64,000 nucleotides of DNA from Ricinus communis (taxonomy: Eukaryota > Streptophyta > Magnoliopsida > Malpighiales > Euphorbiaceae). Both the position numbers and the translations under genes were made by a program. The stretch's first letter is position 1; every line of letters begins with the position of its first letter. Below the pieces are notes generated by a model, which saw only the letters and a program-made list of their open reading frames with translations, did no database searches and was not told the DNA's origin. The stretch spans positions 6,420,501-6,484,500 of the forward strand of contig NC_063265.1 of NCBI RefSeq assembly GCF_019578655.1, written 5' to 3'. This document shows, one piece after another, positions 60,831 through 64,000 of this stretch.

Positions 60831-61818
60831 TGGAGTGATACACTAACCCGGTTACCATTCTTGAATGGCTCATTTACAGAGGGCATTATGCAAAAGAGGA
60901 CATCCAAGAAGGTAAATACGAGGACAATTAAGTGTTGAAAACCGCAAGGGAGAACTCTACCTTGTTGGTAAAAGGATCTCCGACTTCGAAACTTGTTCAG
61001 CTCATCTAAAGAATACCGACTCTAGCTGGTGTAAATAAGCGAGTATTTTGGTGGGAAGTTTTTCTGATTTTCCTTAATTCTTAATTCTACCTATAAAGTA
61101 TAGTAAAGTAGATTCATTATGTGATCACAAGTTGGAATGAGCGCATAGAAAAAGCAATGAGCCAAAGATAATTAGGCACTCTACAACTATGCTGCCAACG
61201 AACAGTAGTCAGATAAAGTTAATGCCTGAATAATGCATGATATTCCATTGGAAGAAACATCTCTTCCCCACATTCTAAAGACTTTAACACTACTGGAGAG
61301 TGATCCATAGCGGTGCAAAGACCATCTAAGCTTCACTGCGCATAGGACCCAAAAACTGATTACAACAGTCACAACTGCAGAAGCAAATTGGAAGAAGACT
61401 ATGGTAGAGTTGTGGTACGATAATTGGGCTGCAAGTTACATTTTTGTAATGCCTTGATGAAAGAGCGGTCTGAGGGATCGGGAAGTCCTGAGATTGCAAG
61501 GCTGGCTTTGCCCCATAATGGAAGTAGCATATGACCAAAGAACATCTTATATGCCCAAGGGGACCAGAAAGGCAAGATAGCAGTGAAAGTTTAATGTGCT
61601 ATCAATGCTTAGGTGAGAGCCCATTTCTTTCTACAAGATGGAGATCATCTGCCTTGTACTGTCACCCAAGTTCAGTCACTCAGGTGTAGCTGCAGCTGGG
61701 CTACCCTGTGCATATGCTACTAGAATAACTGTATTGCAGCCATTGCTGGTGGGTGGGAATAGTTATGTAGATGCTAAAACAAGGATGCCTTAAAATTTGG
61801 GTTACGCCTTGATCGCAG
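60831..61818. other. Unassigned, less AT-rich stretch
   Basis: The base composition (61.1-61.8 kb) is closer to genic DNA than to the flanking intergenic DNA, but no open frame resembling a known protein was found on either strand. It may be transcribed noncoding sequence or a heavily decayed gene. Confidence 0.35.
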
Positions 61819-61826
61819 GTGACAGC

Positions 61827-62143
61827 TAGACCTATTTATGAGTTTGACTCATCCGGCTCACCGAAGCTCGTCTGAAAAAATTTCTGAATTTAAACACGTA
61901 TTTTTATATTATGTTTGCTAAAGCTCAAATCCGATTATTCTTTAGATGGATTTAGGGATGGTATTTCTTTGAAGCTTGTTGCTTAACTCGATAAGAAAAT
62001 TATAAAGTAATTTTTTTTAAAATTTTTTTTAGGATAGACTAAACTTGATCAAAATTTTAAACTCGTATAATCGAGCAGGGCTCAAGCCTAGGCTTGAAAA
62101 ATTTAAGCCGGACAAATCCTGAATTGATATTTGAACAACTCTA
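61827..62143. mobile_element. hAT-like non-autonomous element (317 bp)
   Basis: Ends are TAGACCTATTTATGAG and the imperfect inverse of ...ATTTGAACAACTCTA. Flanking 8-mers are GTGACAGC and GTGATACC (six of eight). Subterminal GGGCTCAAGCC and AAGCTCG phrases resemble those of the other hAT-type elements in the window. Confidence 0.58.
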
Positions 62144-62151
62144 GTGATACC

Positions 62152-63250
62152 ATGATATTTTTGGTATTGATAATTAATCAAATTAAAGTCCTATGTCATT
62201 ATCTGAAGAGAATTTTCGACTCCATGAGATCTTCGTAGAATCTTGGCCCAAAATCAAGAAAAGCCGAAACTAATTATAGTCTGCCTTTACTTTAACCCCA
62301 TGATACACGGCACCTGAAATTGTGGTCCTGAGGATCACAAGTTTTGCACAAACAATACTAGTTGTCTTGCAAGCTACAACGTCCACAATTACCTGAGGGA
62401 TGATTTCCTGTTGTTCTTACCTAATCGGTCGCTTTAGCATCTTAACCTAGAAAGAGTATATCACAATTGAAAAATAGAGGTTTGGAAATAGAAATGGTAA
62501 TAGTTGGACTGTTAATTTGTGACTCCATAATGTCACAGCCCGCCTCGAATAAGCTTATAATCAGCGGATGGAAAAGCACTATTCTCTATATGATTCAAGA
62601 GTAGTCTTAGGTAGACCAATCTAATGGACTGCTGCTGGTCCTGACTTCGTGGACCTAAAAATTTATGTCTTCTGCAGCAGCAACCTCAATCCTCGAGCAA
62701 TGGCAATAAATGATAAAACAAGCAAAAGGTGTTGGACATGAACAATAAATTAACACATCATTGGCCGAGAGAACATGAAAGGAACCAACGCCAAACAAAA
62801 CGGTTAGTTGGTTTGTTTCTCTCTTTCATGAGAGACGGTCAATAAACAATTGTCCTTTTCAGCTGAACTTTCAACCTTTCTCAAACTGGCCTACAATGCA
62901 ATTGCACGTTCTTTCTCCGGGGGGACTGCCAACGGAATTTAAGAAGAAACAGACACATTCTATCATTCCCAAAAATACAATGGAAGTTTATCCCATGGAA
63001 TCTATTTTAAATTGTTATTATTCTTAAAACTCTAGAAAAAGAATTTCTAAAATCTTGAAAATTTTATTATTAGTTAAATTTAATATATATATATATATAA
63101 TAAAAAAATTAACTCTCCTTTTTTAATTAATAAATATATGGTGTTTTTAAGGGTGAATTTGTTTAAAACAAAGGACTTTTACTTTACTTTAAATCTTATC
63201 CTTTAAATTTTATATAAGTAAAGACGACTATCAACCTGTTGAACCCTCTA
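62152..63250. other. Intergenic spacer
   Basis: No gene or repeat boundary is recognised. The sequence becomes strongly AT-rich from about 63000 as the satellite approaches. Confidence 0.45.
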
Positions 63251-63254
63251 CAAT

Positions 63255-64000
63255 TTTATAATTATAAAAATAATTAATATTTTACAAAAAATGATAATAC
63301 TCTTTATATTTTTTCACAAATTATATTAATTATTTTGTACTAGTTGCAAAAAAAAGATATTACAAAAAAATGATTACTTTAGTAAAATTATTACGAAAGT
63401 GTTACGAAAAATGACAATTTTTTTCATATTTTTTTGCAAATTATACTAATTTTTCATAAGTCTTGCTAGTTATGAAAAAAATGAATGATATTACGAAAAA
63501 TTATTACTTTTGCGAAATTTAATGATTTACGAAAAATATTAAATTTTTTATAATCGCGAAATATATTGCTAAATTACGAAAAATAACAATCCTTTTTATA
63601 TTTTTTTGCAAATTATATAAATTTTTCGTAAGTATTACTAGTTGCGAAAAAATTATAACTTTATGAAATTTAATGATTTATGAAAAAAAATTGGCAAATC
63701 TACAAAAAAATTAAATTTTCATAATCGCGAAATATATTACTAAATTAGGAAAAATGATAACCATCTTTATATTTTTTCACAAATTACACTAATTTTTCAT
63801 AAGTAAAATTGCTTGTAAAATAATAATAGTTTTTATGAAATTTAATGATTTACGAAAATATTGATAAATTTATAAAAAAATATTAAATTTTTTTGTAATC
63901 AAAAAATTTATTACTGAATTATAAAAAATAACAATCATTTTCATATCTTTTTGTAAATTAAAATTGATAATTTGTATATTTTAAAAGTGTATAAATTTTT
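63255..64000. repeat. 172-bp tandem satellite array, continuing past the window
   Basis: The landmark 'GCAAATTA' after a T-run recurs at about 63435, 63607, 63779 and 63951, each exactly 172 bp apart. A shortened unit (about 121 bp) precedes them from 63314. Units share TTTTTC(A/G)TAAGT, GAAATTTAATGATTTA, AATCGCGAAATATATT and ACTAAATTA-type phrases. Copies are diverged. The right end is cut by the window. Confidence 0.85.

Noticed and set aside
63255..64000. A coding repeat or CRISPR-like array
   Set aside because: The units are AT-rich, diverged and without spacers or open frame. The exact 172-bp period fits a plant satellite.

Overview
This is AT-rich nuclear DNA from a flowering plant, almost certainly a eudicot. 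It has spliced genes with GT-AG introns, plant-specific families (Ve/Cf-type receptor-like proteins, a ROX/LAX1-type bHLH factor, a plant BAG cochaperone) and plant transposons (chromovirus, LINE, MULE and hAT-type elements). The species cannot be named from sequence alone. No tRNA, rRNA, CRISPR array or bacterial-style operon was seen.

Layout. 1-5.6 kb: AT-rich DNA with a 5'-truncated, decayed LINE. 5.6-8.8 kb: an intact receptor-like protein gene (RLP copy A). 9.1-16.7 kb: a reverse-strand LINE fragment, a 492-bp hAT-type element with a perfect 8-bp target duplication, and a complete but dead Ty3/gypsy chromovirus with two ~640-bp LTRs. 22.2-25.6 kb: RLP copy B, a tandem duplicate broken by a one-base deletion. 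29.1-33.1 kb: a decayed but structurally complete MuDR-type MULE with ~145-155 bp inverted ends. 34.7 kb: an unrecognised miRNA-like hairpin. 35.1-35.6 kb (minus): a ROX/LAX1-like bHLH gene. 41.9-42.6 kb: a two-exon YbhB-type PEBP gene. 47.3-48.1 kb: a MULE-derived MITE with a perfect 9-bp target duplication. 48.3-54.7 kb: a seven-exon CWC22 splicing-factor gene. 56.4-57.4 kb: a second MITE with similar ends. 57.6-59.8 kb: a BAG-domain gene with no visible ubiquitin-like domain. 60.3-62.1 kb: two more hAT-like elements. 63.2 kb to the end: a 172-bp tandem satellite that runs off the window.

How the parts relate. The two RLPs are a local resistance-type cluster. About 1.9 kb of their LRR coding sequence is nearly identical while both flanks are clearly diverged, which is the signature of recent gene conversion. 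The bHLH and PEBP genes recall the neighbouring Arabidopsis loci At5g01305 (ROX) and At5g01300, so this pair may be an ancestral gene neighbourhood. CWC22 (pre-mRNA splicing and exon-junction assembly) and the BAG gene (Hsp70 cochaperone) look like ordinary housekeeping neighbours.

The most unusual signals are perfect multi-unit heat-shock-element arrays upstream of the TATA box in both LTRs of the gypsy element, the RLP conversion tract with exchanged C-terminal tails, and the candidate new miRNA hairpin.
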